Below, in pieces: positions 29,635-38,321 of a stretch of 64,000 nt of DNA. The notes beneath the pieces are model-generated. The model searched no databases. It was given only the letters and a program-made list of their open reading frames with translations, and had not been told where the DNA came from. The stretch spans positions 62,001-126,000 of the forward strand of contig JAJDXQ010000036.1 in the NCBI GenBank assembly GCA_022823185.1, in the 5' to 3' direction. The first letter of the stretch is position 1, and every line of letters starts with the position of its first letter. The translations under genes were made by a program, and so were the position numbers. This DNA comes from Caldilineaceae bacterium (GTDB taxonomy: Bacteria; Chloroflexota; Anaerolineae; Caldilineales; Caldilineaceae).

Positions 29635-31029
29635 CTACCATCTGCGACGGCGTTGGAAGGTAAAGAGCCGTGTGAAGCGGAAGATCAGCGCGTAGACATA
29701 GACTTGCCAGATGCCGATGGGAAGGGCAATGGCGGCTGGAAGGTATGCCGTGACAGGATGGCCGATGATTGAGGCGTCCAGGCTGTTGAATAGGCTGGCG
29801 AGGAGCGCGTAGGAAACGAGGCCGAGCAGAATGCCCATCAGCGGCTGGATGGTTGAGCGGACGATGTACTGACGGTCGAATTCTTCGTGCACCCTCATGC
29901 GTTCGAAGAGGAAAGAGACTGTGCCGAGGCAGCCGCCGATGCCGCCGGCTGAGACAGTCCAGAGGATGGAGGAATAGTGGGACGTGTTCCATCCGGTGTT
30001 TGTAGAAATCCAGCTGACTGTTTCGTTTACGCGGAGCGGATAAAGATAGAGGACGGCGGCGAGACCGCCGAGCCCTGAAAGCCAGAGGATGAGCAGGAGG
30101 AAGGTTCTCAGGGCGATGCCACGGGAACGGCTGCGGCTAAACCTGGCGCGATCGATGATCTGTTTGGCCTGTTCGATATTGTACTGGGCTCTCTCGATGC
30201 GGTAGGGGTGGCCGGCAATAATTTCCCTTGCTTCTCGCAACAGGGCCAGGGCGTGGCCCGTGTTTTCGCGGCGCGTTTCCCGGACATGGTCGATTGCCTG
30301 GTACAGGCTGATGATTTCCTCTTCAATCATATGGACTTCGGTCGGGGTCGTTTCGGGCCCGACCTGGACCTGGCTCCAGTCAAGCGAAGGCGCGGCAGTC
30401 ACCGGTGTATCAAGAAGGGATTGCGAGTGCGGGGGATGTTGTGATTTTTGAAGCGGGTAGCTTTGGGACTGAGAGTCGGAGAGAGGCGCGTGTTCCAGTT
30501 GCGTTTCAGGGGAGCGAGTTTCGTCGAGAGCAGGCTGGCTGGGTTCAAAGTGAGCGGGCGTCAGTTCAGCGTTATGCGGGATATCCTGTTGTGGGGAGGG
30601 TGGCGGGCTCCCGTGGTCATCGGCGCGATGGACAGTTGATTCGGGGGGCGTTGGAGGCTGGTCGAGGGCTTGAGAAGGTGCGAGGCGGTCCTGAGACAGG
30701 GCGGTGGTTGGCCCTCCGTCCGGATTGGTGGGGGGGCCGGTGTCAGGAGCGTGTGATCCGGTGGGCGCGACGGCGCCGGGCTGCGTGTGTCGATCCTCGT
30801 TCAGCACAGGGGCTCCGGGGACGGGTTCGCGGCCCGCGGCCAGCTGTTCGAGCAGGTATTCGGCACGTTGGCGCAGGGCGGCCAGTTGAGCCGCCGATTC
30901 TTCCAGCATGTGCAGGGAAGGGAGCTCGTCTTGCTGTCGGTCTTTAGGAGCAGGAGCCGCCTGAGAGTTATCGGACGGTTGTGCGTTGTCGGCCGAATGT
31001 CGGGAGGCGTTATCTGAATGGTTTTTCAA
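29635..31029 (-). CDS. Hypothetical membrane protein: long low-complexity N-terminus and C-terminal TM helices
   Basis: 464 aa; Pro/Gln/Ser-rich N-terminal half, helical middle, hydrophobic LRTFLLLILWLSGLGGLAAVLYLYPL and later TM segments. Confidence 0.7.
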   Translation of the reverse strand: MKNHSDNASRHSADNAQPSDNSQAAPAPKDRQQDELPSLHMLEESAAQLAALRQRAEYLLEQLAAGREPVPGAPVLNEDRHTQPGAVAPTGSHAPDTGPPTNPDGGPTTALSQDRLAPSQALDQPPTPPESTVHRADDHGSPPPSPQQDIPHNAELTPAHFEPSQPALDETRSPETQLEHAPLSDSQSQSYPLQKSQHPPHSQSLLDTPVTAAPSLDWSQVQVGPETTPTEVHMIEEEIISLYQAIDHVRETRRENTGHALALLREAREIIAGHPYRIERAQYNIEQAKQIIDRARFSRSRSRGIALRTFLLLILWLSGLGGLAAVLYLYPLRVNETVSWISTNTGWNTSHYSSILWTVSAGGIGGCLGTVSFLFERMRVHEEFDRQYIVRSTIQPLMGILLGLVSYALLASLFNSLDASIIGHPVTAYLPAAIALPIGIWQVYVYALIFRFTRLFTFQRRRRW

Positions 31030-31456
31030 ATTTCGCTACAGTTCATTCTGCATGGCTAAATACCCGACGGCTGCACGGGAACGACGGAGGGGAGGTCGAT
31101 CCAACGTGTTCAGGCGGTTGTATATCACTATATCATACGGTTTTGATGGGGGAAAAGGATTGTTTGGGGGGCGGGGAGAAGTGCAGCGTGTTGTCTGGAC
31201 GGGGATTTGGGGGGATTGAAGGGATTTGGGGAATGGTTGGCGTCTGGCCTGGGATGCGCCGCGGGGCGGGGGGAGGGGGAAGGGCGGTTGATCCACGGAG
31301 GGACACGGAGGGACACAGAGAAGTGCGGAGGAGGGTGAGGGCTGAGGGCCGGGATGGTTGCGGGCAGGCAAAGGGGATTGGTATGGTGGGATTGTGTGCA
31401 TGTGGGATGTGGGTATGGTCGGGCAAAAAGGCTGAGCGCTGAAATTGGCGATAGAT

Positions 31457-31486
31457 TTGACAGTTCCGGCCTATGGCACGTATAAT
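31457..31486 (+). promoter_or_regulatory. Sigma70/SigA-type promoter upstream of rpmH
   Basis: TTGACA (31457-31462), 18-nt spacer, TATAAT (31481-31486). Confidence 0.75.
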
Positions 31487-31534
31487 CGACTATTGGTAGT
31501 TATTCTGAATTGATATCATTGGAGGGTTGAGGAA

Positions 31535-31699
31535 ATGCCTAAACGAACCTGGCAACCGAAGGTTCGCAAGCGATTGCGCACGCACGGCTTTCGCAAGAGG
31601 ATGAGCAAACCAGGCGGCCGCAATGTACTGAAGCGGCGCCGGCGTAAGCAGCGTTCCGAACTGTCGGTCCAGCTTTCGACAAGGAAACGAACATTCTGA
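31535..31699 (+). CDS. rpmH: 50S ribosomal protein L34
   Basis: Below ORF track size cut. Hand translation [54 protein letters not shown]; precedes rnpA. Confidence 0.95.
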   Translation: MPKRTWQPKVRKRLRTHGFRKRMSKPGGRNVLKRRRRKQRSELSVQLSTRKRTF

Positions 31700-31877
31700 T
31701 TGCTCAGTTCATTCATGGACCGAGCTGGAAAGCGCGCCACAGTTGAGTTTAGTGGATACTGGTTGAGGGAAAGTCGGGGCGTGCGTTGAAGCGGGAGCGG
31801 GCCGCGGCTGGACGGGCAGGGCTTTTGCGAGTATTTGCGGGCAGGATTTGGGATGAGGATTTTGGAAGCAGAACGGC

Positions 31878-32252
31878 GTGAGACGGCGATTCCGGATTCG
31901 GGACAATGAACTGTTTCAAAGGGTTCGCCGGCAAGGCAGATCGTACAGCAGCCATCTGGCGGTTCTTTGCGTAGAGGAGAATCAGCTTAGCCACAGCCGG
32001 TTTGGGTTTTCGGTAAGCCGGCGCATAGGGAACGCAGTGGTGCGGAACCGGGTGAAGAGGCGGATGCGGGAGTCTGTGCGGCTGCGAATGGGGCAGTTAC
32101 AGACCGGGTGGGACTGCGTTCTGATCGCCCGATACCCGATTCGCAAGGCGTCCTACGGCCAGATTGACGCAGCGGTTGGCCGACTGTTTCGCAGGGCAAA
32201 GTTGGCGGTAACGGAAGGCGGGTCTGCGAAGGGCATTGCAAGAGGGACGTGA
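31878..32252 (+). CDS. rnpA: Ribonuclease P protein component
   Basis: FGFSVSRRIGNAVVRNRVKRRMRES signature; GTG start. Confidence 0.95.
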   Translation: MRRRFRIRDNELFQRVRRQGRSYSSHLAVLCVEENQLSHSRFGFSVSRRIGNAVVRNRVKRRMRESVRLRMGQLQTGWDCVLIARYPIRKASYGQIDAAVGRLFRRAKLAVTEGGSAKGIARGT

Positions 32253-32255
32253 CGC

Positions 32256-32465
32256 GTGCGGGCGTTCTTGCTGCTACTGATCAAGGGATATCAGAGATGG
32301 ATTTCGCCGCTATTGGGAAGCAATTGTCGCTTTTATCCGACCTGCTCCCGTTATACCTATGAGGCGGTGGAGCGATACGGGGCGGCGCAGGGACTCTGGA
32401 TGGGCCTGCGGCGGGTATGTCGATGTCACCCATGGAATCCGGGGGGAATTGACCCGGTGCCCTAG
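32256..32465 (+). CDS. yidD: Membrane protein insertion efficiency factor YidD
   Basis: [63 protein letters not shown]. Confidence 0.95.
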   Translation: MRAFLLLLIKGYQRWISPLLGSNCRFYPTCSRYTYEAVERYGAAQGLWMGLRRVCRCHPWNPGGIDPVP

Positions 32466-32718
32466 AGGATTGTTGAATTCTACGTGCGCGCCCCTTGCTC
32501 ACTTGACTGCAGGAGGCTCCGAAAGGCGAGGCAGGGTCGCCTGACGGCGTCAGACCGTATCAGGCGCAGCAGGACGGCAAAAGGCAGGATGCCGCTGACG
32601 CCATTCGGGAGAGATTGCCGGACTACTCGAAGGCTTGCGACGTTTCAGGCCACGTCAGATGAGGTGTAACCCGGCCCGGCCGGCGCCAATAGATGGCACG
32701 GCGATTAGGAGATAAACG

Positions 32719-33720
32719 GTGAATCGCAGAAGGATACTCTGGCTGTTGATCCTCGTGTCAGCGGCGCTCTTGCTTGGCGGGTGCGGCGTGCCGCGGGAAG
32801 GAGTGGTGGATTGGAACACAGCCGAGCCATCGGGATGGTGGCAGGTGATCATCGTCTTTCCGCTGGCGAGGTCCCTCATCTGGCTGAATACCAGTCTTGT
32901 CAATATGGACATACCGTACAGTTGGGGCTTTGCCATCATACTGTTTACGGTCATTATCAAGTTGATCACGTTCCCGTTGACGATGATCCAGATAAGGAGC
33001 ATGCAGGCGCAGAAGAATCTGCAGCCGAAACTCCAGGAACTGCAGAAAAAGTTTGGCAAGAACAAGGACAAGATGGCGCAGGAACAGATGAAGCTCTACC
33101 GGGAGGCAGGGGTGAACCCGTTGAGCGGCTGTCTGCCGATGATTGTTCAGATGCCGGTTCTGTTCGGATTGTATTCGGCGCTTGTTGCGCTGGGCCCCTC
33201 GTTGACGGACGCCAGGTTCTTTTGGATACCGGATCTTGGCTTTCCTGAGTTTACGCGCGGTCTTGCCTGGATCCCCGAAAAGTTCAACGGCGGTGAATAC
33301 TACACATTGTTCGCTTACCTGGTGCTCCCGGCCCTGCTCATGGTCAGTCAGGTCTATATGCAGCGGATGACGACGGCGACCACGCCGACGGCGAGTGGGG
33401 GTCAGGCAGGCATGATGAAGCAGATGACGACGATGATGACCTTGATGTTCGGCTTCTTCACGCTGCAGGTACCGGCGGGTCTGTCGTTGTATTGGGTGAC
33501 GAGCAACCTGTTGCAGCTGGGTCAGACGTACATCGCCAACTATCTTAGCGGCGTGAACAACGCGATCGCGCCGGCCGAGCCCCAGGCCGTGGCTGCCACG
33601 GCAGGCGTGACCTCGTCGGACGGGGCTGCGGCGGTGACGCCGGCAGCGGAACCCACAGAGGCGCAACGCAAGAGGACGCCTCGTCGTCGACGGAACCGAC
33701 GCAATCGAAAGAGACGATAA
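32719..33720 (+). CDS. yidC: Membrane protein insertase YidC/Oxa1
   Basis: 333 aa; YSWGFAIILFTVIIKLITFPLTMIQIRSMQAQKNLQPKLQELQKKF; N-terminal lipobox-like LLGGC. Confidence 0.95.
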   Translation: MNRRRILWLLILVSAALLLGGCGVPREGVVDWNTAEPSGWWQVIIVFPLARSLIWLNTSLVNMDIPYSWGFAIILFTVIIKLITFPLTMIQIRSMQAQKNLQPKLQELQKKFGKNKDKMAQEQMKLYREAGVNPLSGCLPMIVQMPVLFGLYSALVALGPSLTDARFFWIPDLGFPEFTRGLAWIPEKFNGGEYYTLFAYLVLPALLMVSQVYMQRMTTATTPTASGGQAGMMKQMTTMMTLMFGFFTLQVPAGLSLYWVTSNLLQLGQTYIANYLSGVNNAIAPAEPQAVAATAGVTSSDGAAAVTPAAEPTEAQRKRTPRRRRNRRNRKRR

Positions 33721-33721
33721 G

Positions 33722-34591
33722 ATGACTAGAGGTCAGAGCTACGATTACACGGCGAAGACCGTGGATGAAGCCGTTGACCTGGGTTTGCGCCAGCTCGGTG
33801 TATCCCGGGATGAGGTGGACGTCGAGGTCGTACAGGAGGGAAGCCGCGGGTTGTTGGGAATCGGGGCGAGCGACGCACAGGTTCGGCTGACGCTCGTAGA
33901 GTCTGATGATGAGGAGGAAGAGACTCAACCCGAGGAAGCGTCTGAAGCGGTAGTCGATGCTACGGTTGAGGATGAGGGGAAGCCAGAAGATTCGTTTGAC
34001 GAAGAGATGCCGGCCGTGGCCGCCGAGCTTGCGGCTTCTGAGGAGGAGGAGAGTGAGGAGGAGCCGGGCGGCGCTGGGGCGGAAGAGTCGCAACTGGACT
34101 TCGATGCCGATGCGGATGCCGAGGAGGCCGATCTGGAAGATCTTGCGTTTGATCTGCTCAACCAGATGCTGGTTCATTTGGGAATTGAGGCGGAAATCGA
34201 TCTTATCTGGTCGGACGACCCGGATGATAGCGAGCCGGCCCTGATCTTGAATGTTGTTGGCGACGATCTGGGGATCCTGATTGGGCGAAATGGTGAGACG
34301 CTGTCGAGCATTCAGTATCTGATTCGTCTGATGGTGAACCAGGAGTTGCACCGCTGGAAGAATATCGTAGTTGATATTGACGGGTACAAGCAGAGAAGGG
34401 CCGAGCAACTGAGCCAGCTGGCCCACCGCCTGGCGGAGCAGGTCGTCTCTTCCGGGCGGCCAGCCTCACTGGAACCGATGCCGGCGAGCGAGCGCCGCCT
34501 GGTCCACATTGCCTTGCGCGACCACGAACAGGTTTATACGGAGAGCACAGGCGAGGACACGCGGCGGAAGGTGCAGATTCTGCTCAAGTGA
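33722..34591 (+). CDS. jag: Jag/KhpB family RNA-binding protein (Jag-N, KH, R3H)
   Basis: KTVDEAVDLGLRQLGVSRDEVDVEVVQEGSRGLLGIG; LGILIGRNGETLSSIQYLIRLMVN; R3H-like ERRLVHIALRDHEQVYTESTGEDTRRKV. Confidence 0.93.
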   Translation: MTRGQSYDYTAKTVDEAVDLGLRQLGVSRDEVDVEVVQEGSRGLLGIGASDAQVRLTLVESDDEEEETQPEEASEAVVDATVEDEGKPEDSFDEEMPAVAAELAASEEEESEEEPGGAGAEESQLDFDADADAEEADLEDLAFDLLNQMLVHLGIEAEIDLIWSDDPDDSEPALILNVVGDDLGILIGRNGETLSSIQYLIRLMVNQELHRWKNIVVDIDGYKQRRAEQLSQLAHRLAEQVVSSGRPASLEPMPASERRLVHIALRDHEQVYTESTGEDTRRKVQILLK

Positions 34592-34736
34592 GATGCGGGG
34601 GCAGTACTGTGTCTGTAGCAGAAGCCGTGCAAGGCCTGATTACCGGAACCGCAGTCATTCGTGAAGGCTTACGGCGGCGGCAAGGCTTCTTGGAGATGGC
34701 TGCGGGAGCCCATCGTCAGCCACCTGCGGTAGGTCA

Positions 34737-35612
34737 ATGACGATCGATTTCTTGGCAATTGGAACAGTTACCCGCGATATCGCGACTGCGGACCCCACTA
34801 CAACCGAATATGTATTGGGAGGCACGGTCAGTTTTGCGGCGGTGACGGCAGCCCGATTGGGGCGCAGTCCTGTGGTCCTGACCCGGGCGGGGGATGATGT
34901 CGATCTGTCGGAGTTGCGAGATGCGGCCGAGGTACACGTATTGCCCGCCGAGAAGACAACGACCTTTGCAAATCTCTACTCACGAGAGGGGCGGATTCAG
35001 TACTGTTATACGCCGTCGCCTCCGATCGGGGCGGATGACATACCGGAACGGCTGAGGGACCCGCATATCGCGCTTCTCGGGCCGCTGGTCCAGGAGGTCC
35101 TGCCGGACGTGGCGCCATCGTTTGGCGGCGGAACGATTGTGGCGGCTGTGCCGCAGGGATGGATGCGCCGCTGGGACGGCGAAGGGCGCGTCTACCCAAC
35201 GCCATGGCGCGACATGTCCCGGATACTCCCACACCTTGACGCGTTAATTCTGTCGATAGAGGACATCGACGGCGATTTGGGGCAGGTGACAACGTTTCTC
35301 GACTATGTATCGCTGGTCGTGCTGACGGCGTACCGGGACGGGAGCACAGTATACCGGCGGCGCGCCGATTCGGGGGTGGAGGTCGTGCCGATTCCGCCGC
35401 GCCCGGCGCGGGAAGTCGATCCCACAGGGGCCGGGGACATTTTTGCCACGGCTTTCCTGTTGAGGCTGGATGAGACGGGAGACCCGATTGACGCGGCCAG
35501 GTATGCCAACATTACGGCCTCGTTCGGCGTTGAGGGACAGGGCGTGCAAGGTGTTCCGAGCCATGAGACAGTTTTGGACTATATGTCGAAGCATCCCTGG
35601 CAACGGGATTGA
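34737..35612 (+). CDS. PfkB family carbohydrate kinase-like protein
   Basis: 291 aa; GGTVSFAAVTAARLG...REVDPTGAGDIFATAFLLRL. Confidence 0.88.
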   Translation: MTIDFLAIGTVTRDIATADPTTTEYVLGGTVSFAAVTAARLGRSPVVLTRAGDDVDLSELRDAAEVHVLPAEKTTTFANLYSREGRIQYCYTPSPPIGADDIPERLRDPHIALLGPLVQEVLPDVAPSFGGGTIVAAVPQGWMRRWDGEGRVYPTPWRDMSRILPHLDALILSIEDIDGDLGQVTTFLDYVSLVVLTAYRDGSTVYRRRADSGVEVVPIPPRPAREVDPTGAGDIFATAFLLRLDETGDPIDAARYANITASFGVEGQGVQGVPSHETVLDYMSKHPWQRD

Positions 35613-35686
35613 AGGGCGCCTGTACAGGAGCAGAGGGACAGTAGGAAAGGACTCGGAGAGGGCGATACCTTGGTTGCGGGCGAGAG

Positions 35687-36478
35687 ATGAAGGCACAGAT
35701 TTTTGCCATCGCCAATCAGAAGGGCGGCGTGGGCAAGACGACAACTGCGGTCAGCCTGAGCGCGTATCTGGCCAATGCGGGCAGAAAGATCCTGCTGGTA
35801 GACAGTGATCCGCAGGCGAACGCAACGACCAGCATGGGCCTTGACCCCAGAAAGCCCGGGCCGAGCATTTACGAGGTCTTGATAGACAACAGGCCGGTTG
35901 AGGAAGCGATTACGCCGACAGCAGTTGCTGGTTTGAGCATGGTCCCGGCCAATCTTGACCTTGCGGGCGCAGAGGTCGAGATGGCGGCTAGGATGGCGCG
36001 GGAGCAGCTGCTATCCAAGGCGCTAAGACCGCTTCATCGCGATTATGACTACATCTTTGTTGACGAACCTCCCAGCCTGGGATTGATAACAATCAATGGA
36101 CTGACCGCGGCAGACGGGATAATCATTCCTGTGCAGTGCGAGTACCTTGCTCTCGAAGGATTGAGCCAGCTGCTGGAGACGATTCAGCAGGTGCGAAGAG
36201 TCCTGAATAGCAGACTGCGCGTTGCAGGCGTATTGCTCACGATGGCGGACGCGCGCACAAATCTGAGCAACCAGGTTGTGGAGGACGTACGAGAACATTT
36301 CCCAGTTGAGACATTTGAAACGCTGATCCCCCGTTCTGTTCGTCTGGGCGAAGCCCCGAGCCACGGTCTGACAGTGCTGAACTATGCGCCAGAGAGCGCG
36401 GGCGCGAAGGCATATCAAGAACTGGCTGCTGAGTTTGTGGATAGATTCCCCGTAGGGGTCGGTGCGGCCCCAGGATAG
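35687..36478 (+). CDS. parA: Chromosome partitioning ATPase ParA/Soj
   Basis: MKAQIFAIANQKGGVGKTTTAVSLSAYLANAGRKILLVDSDPQANATTSMGLD; deviant Walker A. Confidence 0.95.
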   Translation: MKAQIFAIANQKGGVGKTTTAVSLSAYLANAGRKILLVDSDPQANATTSMGLDPRKPGPSIYEVLIDNRPVEEAITPTAVAGLSMVPANLDLAGAEVEMAARMAREQLLSKALRPLHRDYDYIFVDEPPSLGLITINGLTAADGIIIPVQCEYLALEGLSQLLETIQQVRRVLNSRLRVAGVLLTMADARTNLSNQVVEDVREHFPVETFETLIPRSVRLGEAPSHGLTVLNYAPESAGAKAYQELAAEFVDRFPVGVGAAPG

Positions 36479-36528
36479 AGGACGGGGCTTCCTGAAGAAG
36501 GCGCGCAAGAGTCAGTGGACGATTGACA

Positions 36529-37473
36529 ATGAGCAGAGAGACTGGATTGGGACAGGGCAGCGAACGTCGAAGACAAGGGTTGGGCCGCGGATTGGGGGCC
36601 TTGCTCGGCCGGGCGGCCGCTGAGAGCGCTGGCGAGGCGGACGAGCAGGATGGGCTGCCCAGAGAAGGGGGCGTTCTCGATATTTCCGTTGACGAGATCC
36701 AACCGAATCCCCAACAGCCGCGTTCGAGCTTTGATGTAGGCAGCCTGGTTGAACTGGCGACTTCGATTCGCGAGCACGGTATGATACAGCCGTTGATTGT
36801 TTCCGAGCGTCCTGATCAGCCGCAGCGCTACTGGTTGATTGCGGGGGAGAGGCGGTGGCGCGCTGCGCGGCGGGCCGGGCTGGCAGAGGTGCCGGCAATT
36901 GTACGGGAGGCGACGAGCCAGCAGCAGCTGGAGCTGGCGCTTGTGGAAAATTTGCAGCGCGAAGATCTGAGCCCGCTGGAGGAGGCGTCGGCCTTCAATA
37001 CACTGATTGACCAGTTCAGCCTGACGCAGGCAGAAGTCGCGTATCGGGTGGGCAAGAGCCGGTCGGCGGTGGCGAATGCGGTGCGTCTTCTGGGGCTGCC
37101 GGTTGAGGTACGGACTGCTCTGAATGACGGGTTGGTTAGCGCAGGACACGCCCGCGCGCTTCTGGGGCTGGAGAGCGACGATGACAAGTTGCGGGCGCTG
37201 GAGGAGATTGTTGCAAGGGCGTTGAACGTGCGGCAGGCTGAGGAGCTGGTGCGGCGCTGGCAGGCGGAGCCGGCGGTCAGGGAGCCGGTGGAGGAGGATC
37301 AGCAGATGAAGGCACAGATGCGTTTCTGGGAAAACCGTTTTCGGGACCGGCTCCAGACCAAGGTGAGCCTGGAACGCAAGGGGGATGGTAGCGGCCGGCT
37401 GGTCGTACACTTCTACAACGATGAAGATCTTGAGTCGATTTACCGGGAAATTGTCGGAGATGAAGCCAATTGA
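36529..37473 (+). CDS. parB: Chromosome partitioning protein ParB/Spo0J
   Basis: GLGRGLGALLG...ISVDEIQPNPQQPRSSFD...WLIAGERRWRAARRAGLAEVPAIV...LVENLQREDLSPLEEA. Confidence 0.95.
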   Translation: MSRETGLGQGSERRRQGLGRGLGALLGRAAAESAGEADEQDGLPREGGVLDISVDEIQPNPQQPRSSFDVGSLVELATSIREHGMIQPLIVSERPDQPQRYWLIAGERRWRAARRAGLAEVPAIVREATSQQQLELALVENLQREDLSPLEEASAFNTLIDQFSLTQAEVAYRVGKSRSAVANAVRLLGLPVEVRTALNDGLVSAGHARALLGLESDDDKLRALEEIVARALNVRQAEELVRRWQAEPAVREPVEEDQQMKAQMRFWENRFRDRLQTKVSLERKGDGSGRLVVHFYNDEDLESIYREIVGDEAN

Positions 37474-37586
37474 GCTCCGGCATAAGAGCGGGGCGCTGTC
37501 GGCGGGAATGAAGCGGCGCGGACGGGATATTGTCATTGAGTTGCACTCTCTTGCTCGACTCTGGGGAGATTAACCGGGAAATCCGC

Positions 37587-38303
37587 ATGGCTGAGAAGCT
37601 TGGCGATGCCTTTCAGACAGAACAGAATCGTGTTGCGGATCTGCTTGAAGAGGCATTCGCCGATCTGCCAGAGGCATTGTCGCAGTTTGTCCGCAGTGAA
37701 ATGGCGGAGGAGCGGATTCTGGCAGGGGTTGTCCTGGCCTCGGCTGCGCCAGAGGAAGATTCGACCGAGCGTGAAGAAAGGCGGGTCGCGCTGGCTGCGG
37801 CGCTGGAGCTTCTACAGGTTGCGCTGAACATCCATCGATTATTGCTCAGATCGGAGCAGATAGATACGATCGACAATGTTCTGCTGGGTGGAACGATTTT
37901 GGCGGGCGACTTCTGTTTTAGCCGGGCGGCCGTGCTTGCCGCGCGCACGTGCCATCCGGGCGTGGTGACAGTGTTCGCTAAGCTGCTGCAGACGCTGAGC
38001 GAGGCCAATTTGCGGCGTGTCATGATCAGGGACGGCGCCAGCCGTGAGAGCGTAGCGGCGGAGGAACGCGCAGCCCTGTTTGAGAGCGGGGCGGCGGCCG
38101 GGGTCATGCTGGCGGAGCTTGCAGAAGATGAGATGGAAGAGGTGGTTGCGTACGCAGCTTGCGTGAGTCGAGCCGGAACGGTGGTCAGCGCCAATTCCTG
38201 GGGCAAGGCGGCGGGGCGAAGACTTGACAGACTGCCGCTGCGCCAGAGGGAGCGCTGGGGCCTCCTTGTGGAGATGGACGGTCTCTATGGGAATCGGGGC
38301 TGA
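37587..38303 (+). CDS. Degenerate polyprenyl-synthetase-like protein (inferred)
   Basis: 238 aa; IHRLLLRSEQIDTIDNVLLGGTILAGDFCFSRAAVLAARTCHPGVVTVFAKLLQTLSEANLRRV resembles the trans-prenyl synthase helical core, but Asp-rich motifs are missing. Confidence 0.5.
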   Translation: MAEKLGDAFQTEQNRVADLLEEAFADLPEALSQFVRSEMAEERILAGVVLASAAPEEDSTEREERRVALAAALELLQVALNIHRLLLRSEQIDTIDNVLLGGTILAGDFCFSRAAVLAARTCHPGVVTVFAKLLQTLSEANLRRVMIRDGASRESVAAEERAALFESGAAAGVMLAELAEDEMEEVVAYAACVSRAGTVVSANSWGKAAGRRLDRLPLRQRERWGLLVEMDGLYGNRG

Positions 38304-38321
38304 GCCGGGAGGGGGAGGAGT

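Noticed and set aside
36415-37536. 373-aa minus-strand ORF opposite parB
   Set aside because: Antisense artefact; parB on the plus strand is unambiguous.
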